Positions 9,401 through 16,337 of a stretch of DNA of 24,580 bases are shown here, piece after piece. The stretch is taken from NCBI GenBank assembly GCA_019310865.1, contig JAFDDL010000004.1:1-24580 (forward strand), in the 5' to 3' direction. Numbering within the stretch: position 1 is the first letter of the stretch; each line of letters starts with the position of its first letter. This DNA comes from Deltaproteobacteria bacterium. GTDB taxonomy: Bacteria; Desulfobacterota; Desulfobacteria; Desulfobacterales; JAFDDL01. The notes under the pieces are model-generated. The model was not told where the DNA came from, did not search any database, and was given only the letters and a program-made list of their open reading frames with translations. A program made the translations under genes and the position numbers.

Positions 9401-9783
9401 ACGAGTGCGGCAATTGTACAACCTTCTGCCCGACCAGCGGGGTGCCTTACCGCGACAAACCCCGGTTCCATGTTTCCAGAAAAAGCTTTTCGGCTTCCGA
9501 TCGCGGGTACTATCTTTCCCATCCCATGCGTTTGGAGAGCCGCCAAGACGGTCGTCACGCTCTCCTGGAATGCACATCGGACGGTTTTACATACGAAAAT
9601 GAGGACGTGCAGGTGAGGATAAATGATGACCATTGCGCCGTCCACGTAGAATTTAAAAAGGCCGGATGTACCACTATCGATCTAAAGCAGCCGGTGATTA
9701 TGTCGATCCTGTATCAGGCGATCCGGCATCTGCCGCCGCTGTCATTCGATGGGGCATGCCCCCAAACAGAAGACGAAACATGA
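6466..9783 (+). CDS. ygfK: YgfK-type large FAD/Fe-S oxidoreductase (putative selenate reductase subunit family)
   Basis: A 1105-residue multidomain redox protein of the YgfK family. The N-terminal about 420 residues resemble a dihydroorotate/dihydropyrimidine dehydrogenase-like barrel (LGVAAGPHTQLAQN, MELKTIQVLDEL, STMHGCPPDEVEKIG). A GltD-like middle part begins with Cys459/464/468 and MACDHLCQEKC for Fe-S clusters, then an FAD site VAIVGGGPSG (553-562) and an NAD(P)H site FGGGNSAMDAAR (from 685). Near the C terminus Cys914/917/921/924/928 and Cys978/981/984/988 form two further ferredoxin-like sites. This layout parallels glutamate synthase small subunit and dihydropyrimidine dehydrogenase and suits electron transfer between NAD(P)H and a purine-derived ring or a partner hydroxylase. 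Genetic reports link YgfK to uric-acid/purine breakdown in gut anaerobes; the older selenate-reductase label is less secure. GGAG lies 8 bases before ATG 6466. Confidence 0.93.
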   Translation: MSSDKFVCCDISTLLKWILAEEATGRIFGICRDLFFVPGKSDPFRMQRYGKTLETPLGVAAGPHTQLAQNIISAWLTGARYMELKTIQVLDELSVTKPCIDMTDEGYNCEWSQELTLSRSFDEYLNAWILLHILKDRFNWGNPREQGFIFNMSVGYNMEGILSPTVQHFLDKMADCSAEKTKKIERLARFYPRIRKLEIPNCISDNITISTMHGCPPDEVEKIGRYFVSDRKLNTTIKLNPTLLGPDRLRGILNDQLGFQTTVPDEAFAHDLTYTDGVALIRNLQREACKDSVNFGIKLTNTLETLNEKQNLPKSEPMVYMSGRALHAISINLASRLQAEFQGVLDISFSAGVDCYNFADVIACNLKPVTVCSDILKPGGYGRLSQYLEKLSRAYAGAGAASLDDFIRAKNGKPVNVAKAALENLSIYAQAVLDNPAYHKRRFPFENIKTHLPLNTFDCITAPCMTTCPVSQDIPAYMYHTARGDYETALAVIMADNPLPNIQGMACDHLCQEKCTRIHYDDPLRIREVKRFVAETVAGSVRLTPASPNGIRVAIVGGGPSGLSCGHFLALDGFEVHVFESRSFAGGWAADAIPAFRLDEAGIKKDIDAILSLGITMHYETPIDRNRFEALRRDFNYLYIGVGAQEGTALGVAGEDAAGIWDHLRFLSAVRQGQRPDLGRTVAVFGGGNSAMDAARTAKRLVGPAGKVSVLYRRTRREMPAAPEEIQSLLDEGIDLLELTAPECLLVADGRVRANRCFRMTLGEKDAGGRPAPIKIDGSEFELKVDSVISAIGQRVNLDFFPHDKLEIHPDTRETQVENVFAGGDAVHGAATLIKAIGDGKKAAASIRRRALAGAWTLAVNHVTPRNAAELEKRRARRETGVRIPEIEIDRRLNFDMVIETLDVSAAKKEASRCLQCDQLCDICVTVCPNRANMSYSLSPTVFTAQKARRVGDKVEIRNFETIHLKQRHQVLNIGDYCNECGNCTTFCPTSGVPYRDKPRFHVSRKSFSASDRGYYLSHPMRLESRQDGRHALLECTSDGFTYENEDVQVRINDDHCAVHVEFKKAGCTTIDLKQPVIMSILYQAIRHLPPLSFDGACPQTEDET

Positions 9784-9860
9784 TAAACAATTTGCATCGG
9801 ATTGTGGAAATCCACCGGGGCGATACCCTCTGCAACCGAAACACCCATAATTTAAGGTAG
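9780..9860 (+). CDS. Possible 26-residue ORF bridging ygfK and xdhA
   Basis: An ATG overlaps the ygfK stop as ATGA (9780-9783) and opens a 26-codon frame (MINNLHRIVEIHRG...) that stops at 9858-9860, four bases before the xdhA ATG. It therefore fills the gap and could let ribosomes continue from ygfK to xdhA. The sequence is not recognised. The same geometry occurs between ygeW and ssnA. A chance ORF is equally plausible. Confidence 0.25.
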   Translation: MINNLHRIVEIHRGDTLCNRNTHNLR

Positions 9861-9864
9861 CAAA

Positions 9865-12171
9865 ATGACAGTCGGAAAATCGGTAAGAAGAGTGGATGGG
9901 GTGGCCAAAGTCACCGGAAAGGCTCGTTATACTGACGATCTGTCCATGCCCGGCATGCGGGTGGCCAAGTATTTGCGAAGCACCGTGGCCCACGGAAGGG
10001 TGCTCCGAATCGACACCGGTCGGGCCCGGGGACTTCCGGGCGTGGACGGTGTGTTTACCTTTGAAGACATTCCCCAAAATGCCTTCGCCACCGCCGGACA
10101 CCCCTTTTCCCTGGACCCGGATTATCGGGATGTGGCCGATCGACTACTGCTGACCGACCATGTTCGCTACGAGGGCGACGAGATAGCCGTGGTGGTAGCC
10201 AAAGATGAACTGACCGCCGGACGGGCGCTGGCACTCATCGATGTGGAATACGAAACCTACAAACCGCTGGTGCGCATCAAAGACATTTTGGCCGCGGACG
10301 CGCATGAAATCCATAAGCGAACCCGAAACATCGTCAAGGCGCATACATTTGTAGCCGGGGGGGACCGGGACCAGGCACGAAATGCCTGTGATCACCGGAT
10401 CGAGGGGCGCTTTCAAACTCAGATCACCCAGCATTGCCACTTGGAAAACCATACGGCCTATGCCTACATGGATGATCTGGAAACAATCGTGATTGTCACG
10501 TCCACACAGATTCCTCACATTGTGCGCCGCGTTGTGGCAGAGGCGCTGGGGCTGCCCATTGGCCGCATTCGTGTTATCAAGCCCCATGTCGGTGGCGGCT
10601 TCGGCAATAAGCAGGATGTCATCCTCGAACCCATGGTGGCCTTCTTGACCTGGAAACTCGGGGGTTTCCCCCTCCGTCTCAAGATGGAACGTGAAGAGGG
10701 CATGGTCGGAACCCGAGTACGTCATCCCTTCCGGGTGGACGTGGCCGTGGGATTCATGCAGGATGGTACGCTCCGGTTGATCGAGCTCGATGCCCTTTCC
10801 AACACAGGGGCGTATGCCTCCCACGGGCACTCCGTCGTCTCAGCCGGGGCGGCAAAAACGCATTATATGTACCCCCGTGCCGTTTACGCCTGCTCGGCCC
10901 GTACTATTTATTCCAATATCCCCACCGCCGGCGCCATGAGAGGTTACGGCTCGCCCCAGATGATCTGTGCGCTCGAGTGCCTTATCGAGGATGCCGCCCG
11001 ATCCCTGGGTATGGATTCAGTTGAATTCAGGCTGAAAAACGCCGCCCAAGCGGGGGATAAAAACGGCATTACCCAAAAAACCATTCTGTCTTGCGAACTA
11101 ACAGGCTGCCTCGAAAAGGGACAGGCGATGATTCAATGGGACCGAAAGCGAGCTGAGTGGCCTTCGCGCCAAACCGGACCGGTTCGTCGGGGTCTGGGAG
11201 TCGCCTGCTTCAGTTACGCTTCGGGTACCTGGCCGGTCTGTTTGGAATCCGCCGGCGCACGCATGATCCTCAACCAGGACGGATCGGTACATCTGCAGGT
11301 GGGCGCCGCCGAGATCGGCCAGGGATCGGATACGGCCTTTGCGCAAATGGCGGCGCAAACCGCCGGCATTCCCTTTCCCATGGTGCATGTGGCATCCACG
11401 CAGGATACCGATGTAACGCCCTTCGACACCGGGGCTTATGCCTCTCGCCAGATCTACGTGACCGGCCAGGCGGTCATGTACACGGCCCGGCAGTTGAAAG
11501 AAAACATTTTGAACTACGTTGAAATCATCAAAGGCATGAAGGCCGAAGATCTCGACATCGTCAACGGTGACATCGTCATGGTACGGTCGCCGGAAACGAG
11601 CGTAATGACCGTCGCGGAAGCAGCCATGGACGCTTACTACAACAAGGACCGCGGCGGCCAGATAACGGCTGAAGTCAGCCACAAGACCCGTAGTAACGCC
11701 CCCACCTACGGATGTACCTTCGTCGACCTGACCGTCGATATCCCCCTGTGCCGCGTTGACATCAATGAGATCTACAACATACACGATTGCGGGGTGGTGG
11801 TGAATCCGCTATGCGCCGAGGGTCAGGTGCATGGGGGAATGGCCATGGGGATCGGGGCCGCGCTCTTTGAAACGTTGATGGTCGACCCGGATTCCGGCCG
11901 CATCTACAACAACAACCTGCTGGATTACAAGGTGCCTACCATCATGGATACACCCGATCTGGGGTCAGCATTTGTGGAGACCCATGAGCCGACTCACCCG
12001 TACGGCAGCAAATCTCTGGGGGAGCCGCCCGTGCTGTCCCCCGCGCCGGCCATCCGCAATGCGATTCTGGACGCCACGGGAGTTGCCGTCAACGAACTGC
12101 CCATAAACCCCAAAACTCTGTTTAAACACTTTAAAGCAGCGGGACTCATCCAGGTGAACGCCCATGTTTGA
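9865..12171 (+). CDS. xdhA: Xanthine dehydrogenase, molybdenum-binding subunit XdhA
   Basis: A 768-residue molybdopterin-binding subunit, close in length and sequence to E. coli XdhA (about 750). It starts with VGKSVRRVDGVAKVTGKARYTDD, the typical family N terminus. Cofactor and active-site motifs are visible: the glycine loop GGGFGNKQD (243-251), GAMRGYG with R359 (substrate-orienting Arg), EIGQGSDT, the C-terminal EGQVHGGMAMGIG, and KSLGEPP with E720 as the likely catalytic Glu. At the position after K249, where bovine xanthine oxidase has Glu802, there is a Gln (Q250); to my knowledge E. coli XdhA has the same. The subunit hydroxylates a purine carbon with water as oxygen donor and passes electrons to the XdhC 2Fe-2S clusters and the XdhB FAD. 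The xdhB start overlaps the end by 8 bp. AAGG lies shortly before ATG 9865. Confidence 0.94.
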   Translation: MTVGKSVRRVDGVAKVTGKARYTDDLSMPGMRVAKYLRSTVAHGRVLRIDTGRARGLPGVDGVFTFEDIPQNAFATAGHPFSLDPDYRDVADRLLLTDHVRYEGDEIAVVVAKDELTAGRALALIDVEYETYKPLVRIKDILAADAHEIHKRTRNIVKAHTFVAGGDRDQARNACDHRIEGRFQTQITQHCHLENHTAYAYMDDLETIVIVTSTQIPHIVRRVVAEALGLPIGRIRVIKPHVGGGFGNKQDVILEPMVAFLTWKLGGFPLRLKMEREEGMVGTRVRHPFRVDVAVGFMQDGTLRLIELDALSNTGAYASHGHSVVSAGAAKTHYMYPRAVYACSARTIYSNIPTAGAMRGYGSPQMICALECLIEDAARSLGMDSVEFRLKNAAQAGDKNGITQKTILSCELTGCLEKGQAMIQWDRKRAEWPSRQTGPVRRGLGVACFSYASGTWPVCLESAGARMILNQDGSVHLQVGAAEIGQGSDTAFAQMAAQTAGIPFPMVHVASTQDTDVTPFDTGAYASRQIYVTGQAVMYTARQLKENILNYVEIIKGMKAEDLDIVNGDIVMVRSPETSVMTVAEAAMDAYYNKDRGGQITAEVSHKTRSNAPTYGCTFVDLTVDIPLCRVDINEIYNIHDCGVVVNPLCAEGQVHGGMAMGIGAALFETLMVDPDSGRIYNNNLLDYKVPTIMDTPDLGSAFVETHEPTHPYGSKSLGEPPVLSPAPAIRNAILDATGVAVNELPINPKTLFKHFKAAGLIQVNAHV

Positions 12172-13039
12172 AATCGACAGTTATCACAAGGCCGATACGG
12201 TAGCAAATGCCATCGAGCTCCTTTCCCGGAATCCAAAAGCGATCCCCTTAGCCGGCGGAACCGACGTTCTGGTGAGGCTTCACCAGGGACACCCGGACTA
12301 CCGTCACGTGGTGGATATTCACGATGTGGCCGAGTTAAAAGAAATCACGCAGACCGTCAACGGCGCCATTCGGGTGGGATCCGGCGCCACATTCGCTCAA
12401 ATCATGGACAACGATATCGTGAAAAACCACATTCCGGTGCTTGCCCAGGGTGCGGCATCGGTGGGCGGGCCCCAGATACGAAACATGGCAACCGTGGGAG
12501 GCAATATCTGCAACGGCGCCCCCAGCGCCGACTGCGCCGCACCGCTGCTGGTGCTCAACGCCACGGTCGTACTTCAGAATCCCCAGGGTGAACGCCGGCT
12601 TCCCCTGCACGAGTTCTACCAAGGCCCCGGGCTAGTGGATCGTCGCCGGGCGGAGATCATGACCACCCTTCATGTCGGCCTGGACGATTACCGGTGCTGG
12701 TCGGGCAGTTATTCCAAGTACGCCATGCGAAACGCCATGGACATCGCCACCATCGGCTGTGCCGCGGCATGCAAGCTCGAGGACGAAAGGGTGGCAGATA
12801 TTCGCCTGGCCTTTACCGTGGCGGGGCCGACCCCGCTGCGCTGCTGGAAAACCGAGGCGAAGGTGCGCGGAGCGGTTGCAGACCCGGCCTTCATCGAACA
12901 AATAAAGACTGCTGTGTTGTCGGATCTGCGTCCCCGGGATTCCTGGCGTGCCCCCAAGGACTTTCGCCGGCACATCATTCAAACGCTGGCTCAACGTGTC
13001 GTTACCAGCACCCTTGAAACCTGTGGAGTCACCTTATGA
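12164..13039 (+). CDS. xdhB: Xanthine dehydrogenase, FAD-binding subunit XdhB
   Basis: A 291-residue FAD-binding domain-2 protein of the molybdopterin dehydrogenase family, matching E. coli XdhB (292 residues) in length. FAD-contact motifs are LAGGTDVLV (29-37), the HIVDIH-like YRHVVDIHDVAEL, and the conserved loop GPQIRNMATVGGNICNGAPSAD (102-123). The C-terminal CO-dehydrogenase-flavoprotein-like region includes KYAMRNAMDIATIGCAA and RLAFTVAGPTPLRC. The subunit receives electrons from the 2Fe-2S clusters and passes them to NAD or another acceptor. It overlaps xdhA by 8 bp at its start and xdhC by 4 bp at its end (ATGA at 13036-13039), so the three subunits are made together. Confidence 0.94.
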   Translation: MFEIDSYHKADTVANAIELLSRNPKAIPLAGGTDVLVRLHQGHPDYRHVVDIHDVAELKEITQTVNGAIRVGSGATFAQIMDNDIVKNHIPVLAQGAASVGGPQIRNMATVGGNICNGAPSADCAAPLLVLNATVVLQNPQGERRLPLHEFYQGPGLVDRRRAEIMTTLHVGLDDYRCWSGSYSKYAMRNAMDIATIGCAAACKLEDERVADIRLAFTVAGPTPLRCWKTEAKVRGAVADPAFIEQIKTAVLSDLRPRDSWRAPKDFRRHIIQTLAQRVVTSTLETCGVTL

Positions 13040-13530
13040 TGATTCGAACCATAACCTCCACGATTAACGGCAGACTTGAAACCTTCCAGGTAAACGTCCG
13101 CCACTCCCTTCTCGATATGCTTCGTTCAAACGGCTATACCAGTGTCAAAGAAGGTTGCGGGACAGGTGAATGCGGTGCTTGCACGGTGCTTGTGGATGAT
13201 ATTCCCATTGATTCATGCCTTTATCTGGCCGTCTGGGTGGACGGCCGCAGCATCCGCACCACTGAGGGAGAAGCCAACCGGGGCAACCTGTCCCAGGTAC
13301 AGGATGCTTATCTGGATTCGGGTGCGGTGCAATGCGGCTTCTGCACGCCCGGGCTGATTATGACCAGTACTGCTTTCATGGAGAAACATAAAGGACGGTT
13401 GAATATATCTCGTGAAGAAATCCGCCGCGTCCACGCCGGTAACCTCTGCCGCTGCACGGGCTACGAGGGAATCATCCGCGCTGTGGAAAAATGCCTGGCC
13501 GGAAATAAGAGCGCCGGCCCGGGTGAGTGA
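13036..13530 (+). CDS. xdhC: Xanthine dehydrogenase, 2Fe-2S subunit XdhC
   Basis: A 164-residue small subunit with two 2Fe-2S sites. The N-terminal plant-ferredoxin-like cluster uses C41, C46, C49 and C61 (EGCGTGECGACTVLVD ... DSCLYLA). The helical second cluster uses C100, C103, C138 and C140 (VQCGFCTPGLIM ... AGNLCRCTGYEGI). Both sets match E. coli XdhC and the small subunits of CO dehydrogenase-type hydroxylases. It relays electrons from the Mo cofactor in XdhA to the FAD in XdhB. The start is the first of two adjacent ATGs and overlaps the xdhB stop. It is the last gene of the + strand block, and a strong hairpin terminator begins immediately after the stop codon. Confidence 0.95.
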   Translation: MMIRTITSTINGRLETFQVNVRHSLLDMLRSNGYTSVKEGCGTGECGACTVLVDDIPIDSCLYLAVWVDGRSIRTTEGEANRGNLSQVQDAYLDSGAVQCGFCTPGLIMTSTAFMEKHKGRLNISREEIRRVHAGNLCRCTGYEGIIRAVEKCLAGNKSAGPGE

Positions 13531-13531
13531 C

Positions 13532-13567
13532 ACGACCGCACCGAACCTTTCGCGACGGTGCGGTCGT
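13532..13567 (+). terminator. Rho-independent terminator after xdhC
   Basis: A perfect 12-bp stem, ACGACCGCACCG (13532-13543) with CGGTGCGGTCGT (13556-13567), closes a 12-base loop and is followed by TTTATCTTCT. It begins one base after the xdhC stop and lies 28 bp before the end of the convergent TonB receptor gene, so it should end the purine-cluster transcript. The symmetric stem may also act on the opposite strand, though the A-rich stretch there is weaker. Confidence 0.85.
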
Positions 13568-13595
13568 TTATCTTCTAATTGTTCACGAATTTCCG

Positions 13596-15863
13596 TTAAA
13601 ATTTACATCGCAGCTCGACACTAACGGTCGGTGGATCGTTCAATATGATGTATTTTGTTCCTTGGAATGAGGTATCAAAAGCATCGACAAGGTGTTGCGG
13701 TTCCTCCACGTCTGTGACATTGCGGCCACAGACATTGAGTTGCCATCTGCCGTCTTGTGACGCCACACCAGCGCGCAGGTTAATCAGCGCATAGGGATCA
13801 ACCCGACCGTCCTCCTGATTATCAGAAGTGAGATAGGTTTCACCGCGCGCGAGAAGCTCACCCCCCACAGACCAGTATAAATCCTTACCGAAAGCGGAAA
13901 AAGGTGCACGATATTGGGCATACATGCTGGCGGTGTATTCCGGCGCATACGGAATACGATCAAGCGGCAACTCGCTCGTAGGACTCACCGGCAGGGTGCC
14001 CTCGTCGAATTCCGCCTCCAAAATCGCGAAGTTTAAGCCGACTGTTAATTCTCGTATGGGCTGGGCCAACAGTTCGACCTCGACGCCCAGTGTGTGGGCC
14101 TCACCGGCGTTCGTGATAATCGGGTCGTAGATAGCCGGCGTCGCCAGGTTATCCTCCCTTATTTGAATATCCGCCCAATCCATGTAGAAAGCCGTGAAAT
14201 TCGCGCGCACCCGACTGTTGAGCCACTCCGTTTTAAGGCCCAATTCATAGTTCCACAACATTTCCGGATCGAAGGATATCCCGTCGGCGTCCCCAAGTGC
14301 ATCATTGAAACCACCGCTTTTAAAACCTTTGCTGACGTTCGCGTAGGCCATCACGTCCGGACGAATACGATACCGCATCGTTAAACTTGGGGTGAACTCT
14401 GCCCAGTCGTCTTTACCGGTAAAGGCAAAGTCGCCTCCCAGGACCCAGAAAGGATCCACCTGCGTGTAATCGATCTCCTTCTCCTCATAGGTGTAGCGCC
14501 CACCCAGAGTAAAATCAAAACGCTCGCTCACATTCCAGGTCCAGCTGGCGAATCCGGCCCAGCTTGTCGTCTTCATGGCAGCGTCAGAGCCAATCAAATC
14601 GCCTCCGGTCCCGCCGAGAAAGGGCGCCAGTACAGAGCCCAACTCCACGAAACTTAAGTTGGTCATATCCTGCTGAAAAAAGTAAAATCCGGCGAGCCAG
14701 TCAAAATCACCCGTGGACCAAGCCAGGCGCAGCTCTTCGTTAAGTCGGTACCCATCCTCGGGGTCGCCGTCGTAGGCCCAGCTCAGGGTTGAGCGTTCGG
14801 TGTCAGCGCGGCTGTAATAATCATGATCCCGATACGAAAGGATATTCGTCACCTTTATGCCGCCGATCTTTGTTCTCAGATCCATGGAAATGCCCCAGAG
14901 TTCCAGGGTTTCCTCCTGCTCGATGTCGGCTAACGTGTTACGGTCATACGGATCCAGATTTCGCGGGTGGCCGAACGCATCAATGATGGATGGAAAAAAT
15001 CCTGGGGTTTCGTTGTACCGCAGCGTATCATAATTTAGGGGATCTTTATCGACTTCGCGGTACTCCAACGTAAAGAGCAGCTCTGTATTTTCCGCCGGTG
15101 TAAACAGGAGCTTGCCGCGCATCTGCCAGGCGCCCTTGGTGTTGACGTCGCGGTTGAGATAAATGTTGTCGGAGGTCCCGTCGCGCGAATCGTAAACCGC
15201 GGCGATTCTGCCTGAAACCTTACCCTCGGCAATCTGGCCGCTGACCACCGCCCCGAGACGCAGGTAATTGTAATTGCCGTAAGTCGCTTCGAGAGATGCC
15301 TCGAATTCTTCGGTCGGACGTTTGGTCATGTAGTTGATCAGACCACCGATGGTATTTCGGCCAAAGAGCGTCCCCTGGGGACCGCGAAGCACCTCCACAC
15401 GCTCGACATCGAACAGGTCGAACGAAGCACCCGGTCCGTGTCCAAGATAAATCTCGTCTACATATCTTCCGACCGCAGGATCGGATCCGGCCGACGACAT
15501 GGTGCTGACAACGCCACGCAATGATAATCCACCCAGCTTTTCATCGTTCCGGTTTGTGTATCGAAGCCCGGGCGTCCGTAAAGCAATATCATCAATGCTC
15601 ATCGCACCGGCCTGCATCAACGATTCCGCCGTAAATGCCGTGACGGAAACCGGTGTGTCCTGGACCCGCTCGTCCGTCTTACGCGCGGTGACAATCACCT
15701 CTTCCAACACGTAATCCGTGTCCAAATCGCTCACTGCCTCCTCAGCGATGACTCCGCCGGGTACCCCCAAGACGATAATAATCAATAACAACGCGAGCAG
15801 CCTGTAAATCGGGTTTTCCGGACCATTGACCTGTTTTTCGTAATCGGTTTCATTAAATCCCAT
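13596..15863 (-). CDS. TonB-dependent outer-membrane receptor
   Basis: A 755-residue receptor from the ATG at 15863-15861. This start is chosen over an upstream one (15932) because AGGAGG sits six bases before it. Residues 1-21 form a polar leader, 22-34 a hydrophobic core (LLALLLIIIVLG), and cleavage is likely after VIA40. A TonB box EEVIVTAR lies at 54-61, followed by a plug domain (DTPVSVTAFTAESL, LRGV, VERVEVLRGPQGTLFGRNTIGG) and a 22-strand barrel ending in the outer-membrane signature VELRCKF with terminal Phe. The plug style is that of receptors common in sphingomonads and marine Proteobacteria that import bulky or hydrophobic organics rather than classic siderophores; no ligand can be read from the sequence. 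It diverges from the tandem TetR gene, which probably regulates it, and converges on xdhC. Confidence 0.95.
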   Translation of the reverse strand: MGFNETDYEKQVNGPENPIYRLLALLLIIIVLGVPGGVIAEEAVSDLDTDYVLEEVIVTARKTDERVQDTPVSVTAFTAESLMQAGAMSIDDIALRTPGLRYTNRNDEKLGGLSLRGVVSTMSSAGSDPAVGRYVDEIYLGHGPGASFDLFDVERVEVLRGPQGTLFGRNTIGGLINYMTKRPTEEFEASLEATYGNYNYLRLGAVVSGQIAEGKVSGRIAAVYDSRDGTSDNIYLNRDVNTKGAWQMRGKLLFTPAENTELLFTLEYREVDKDPLNYDTLRYNETPGFFPSIIDAFGHPRNLDPYDRNTLADIEQEETLELWGISMDLRTKIGGIKVTNILSYRDHDYYSRADTERSTLSWAYDGDPEDGYRLNEELRLAWSTGDFDWLAGFYFFQQDMTNLSFVELGSVLAPFLGGTGGDLIGSDAAMKTTSWAGFASWTWNVSERFDFTLGGRYTYEEKEIDYTQVDPFWVLGGDFAFTGKDDWAEFTPSLTMRYRIRPDVMAYANVSKGFKSGGFNDALGDADGISFDPEMLWNYELGLKTEWLNSRVRANFTAFYMDWADIQIREDNLATPAIYDPIITNAGEAHTLGVEVELLAQPIRELTVGLNFAILEAEFDEGTLPVSPTSELPLDRIPYAPEYTASMYAQYRAPFSAFGKDLYWSVGGELLARGETYLTSDNQEDGRVDPYALINLRAGVASQDGRWQLNVCGRNVTDVEEPQHLVDAFDTSFQGTKYIILNDPPTVSVELRCKF

Positions 15864-15869
15864 CGAAAG

Positions 15870-15875
15870 CCTCCT
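15870..15875 (-). promoter_or_regulatory. Ribosome binding site deciding the TonB receptor start
   Basis: On the - strand a full AGGAGG lies six bases before the ATG at 15863. It supports this start over the in-frame ATG at 15932, which would add 23 residues ahead of the signal peptide. Confidence 0.8.
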
Positions 15876-15951
15876 TTTGGTTAATTGTTTCCCTGCAATT
15901 TCTGAAAACGGGGTGATGCAAATCTGAAACATTTTGAAATTGGTTCAATTT

Positions 15952-15980
15952 TTTATATTTTTAGGCTTATAAAACCGCAA
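15952..15980 (-). promoter_or_regulatory. Candidate promoter for TonB receptor
   Basis: Reading the - strand: TTGCGG (15980-15975), 17-bp spacer, TATAAA (15957-15952). The start of transcription would fall near 15945, inside the inverted repeat TTGAA-N5-TTCAA, so a repressor bound there would block initiation. The -35 match is poor. Confidence 0.35.
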
Positions 15981-16097
15981 AGGCCGACATTCTGACGGAA
16001 GCCGACACTGTGTGTTCACAACATAGAAACGTTTATTTTTAATAAATTACGAGAATTTATATATGAAAATATTGATATAAGCATCTATAAAACAGTA

Positions 16098-16139
16098 GAG
16101 AATTTTTGTCAATAATTATTTTTATTGATTTATATTCTC
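16098..16139. repeat. 42-bp imperfect dyad, candidate operator
   Basis: Outer arms GAGAAT (16098-16103) and ATTCTC (16134-16139) and inner arms TCAATAA / TTATTGA-like (TCAAT and ATTGA) are arranged symmetrically about one centre in the AT-rich divergent region. Two nested half-site pairs with common symmetry suggest binding of a dimer or a pair of dimers. AT-richness makes chance symmetry more likely, so confidence is moderate. Confidence 0.4.
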
Positions 16140-16248
16140 ACAACATCCAGTTACAAGGGTGAGTGAGTGACGAAATACGAAATCCCCTGGACAGGGGGTT
16201 GCGGACTTGACATAACCCCATTAATATACTAGCTGTTACGATCAGATA

Positions 16249-16262
16249 TGGCCAATAGGCCA
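16249..16262. repeat. Inverted repeat TGGCC-AATA-GGCCA upstream of tandem TetR gene
   Basis: A perfect 5-bp-arm palindrome with a 4-bp spacer, 75 bp before the GTG start and downstream of the TTGACA at 16207. Its position fits an autoregulatory operator, but no protein can be assigned. Confidence 0.35.
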
Positions 16263-16337
16263 AACACCTCGGACAGGATTTAGGGTCGCGGCCCAATCAA
16301 TGGCAAACGATCCAACCCGGAAAGGAATAAGAAGCCC

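Larger units (their letters stand above)
15864..16337. promoter_or_regulatory. Divergent regulatory region between TonB receptor and tandem TetR gene
   Basis: About 470 bp without a convincing gene, very AT-rich in 16020-16140. It contains several dyads: TTGAA-N5-TTCAA at 15934-15948, AAACGTTT at about 16029-16036, ATAAATT-N5-AATTTAT at 16042-16060, a 42-bp dyad at 16098-16139 and TGGCC-AATA-GGCCA at 16249-16262. A possible receptor promoter (- strand) has TATAAA as -10 (15952-15957) and TTGCGG as weak -35 (15975-15980) with 17-bp spacing. A TTGACA at 16207-16212 may serve the TetR gene, although its best -10 (TATACT, 16225-16230) is too close. This is the natural place for operators of the TetR-type regulator. 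Confidence 0.6.

Noticed and set aside
8647..9645. 332-codon open frame on the - strand inside ygfK
   Set aside because: It is a shadow of the conserved ygfK Fe-S/flavin region; no recognisable protein motif and no ribosome site.
15933..16337. CRISPR-like or direct-repeat array in the AT-rich region
   Set aside because: The repeats are inverted, unlike one another and not regularly spaced.
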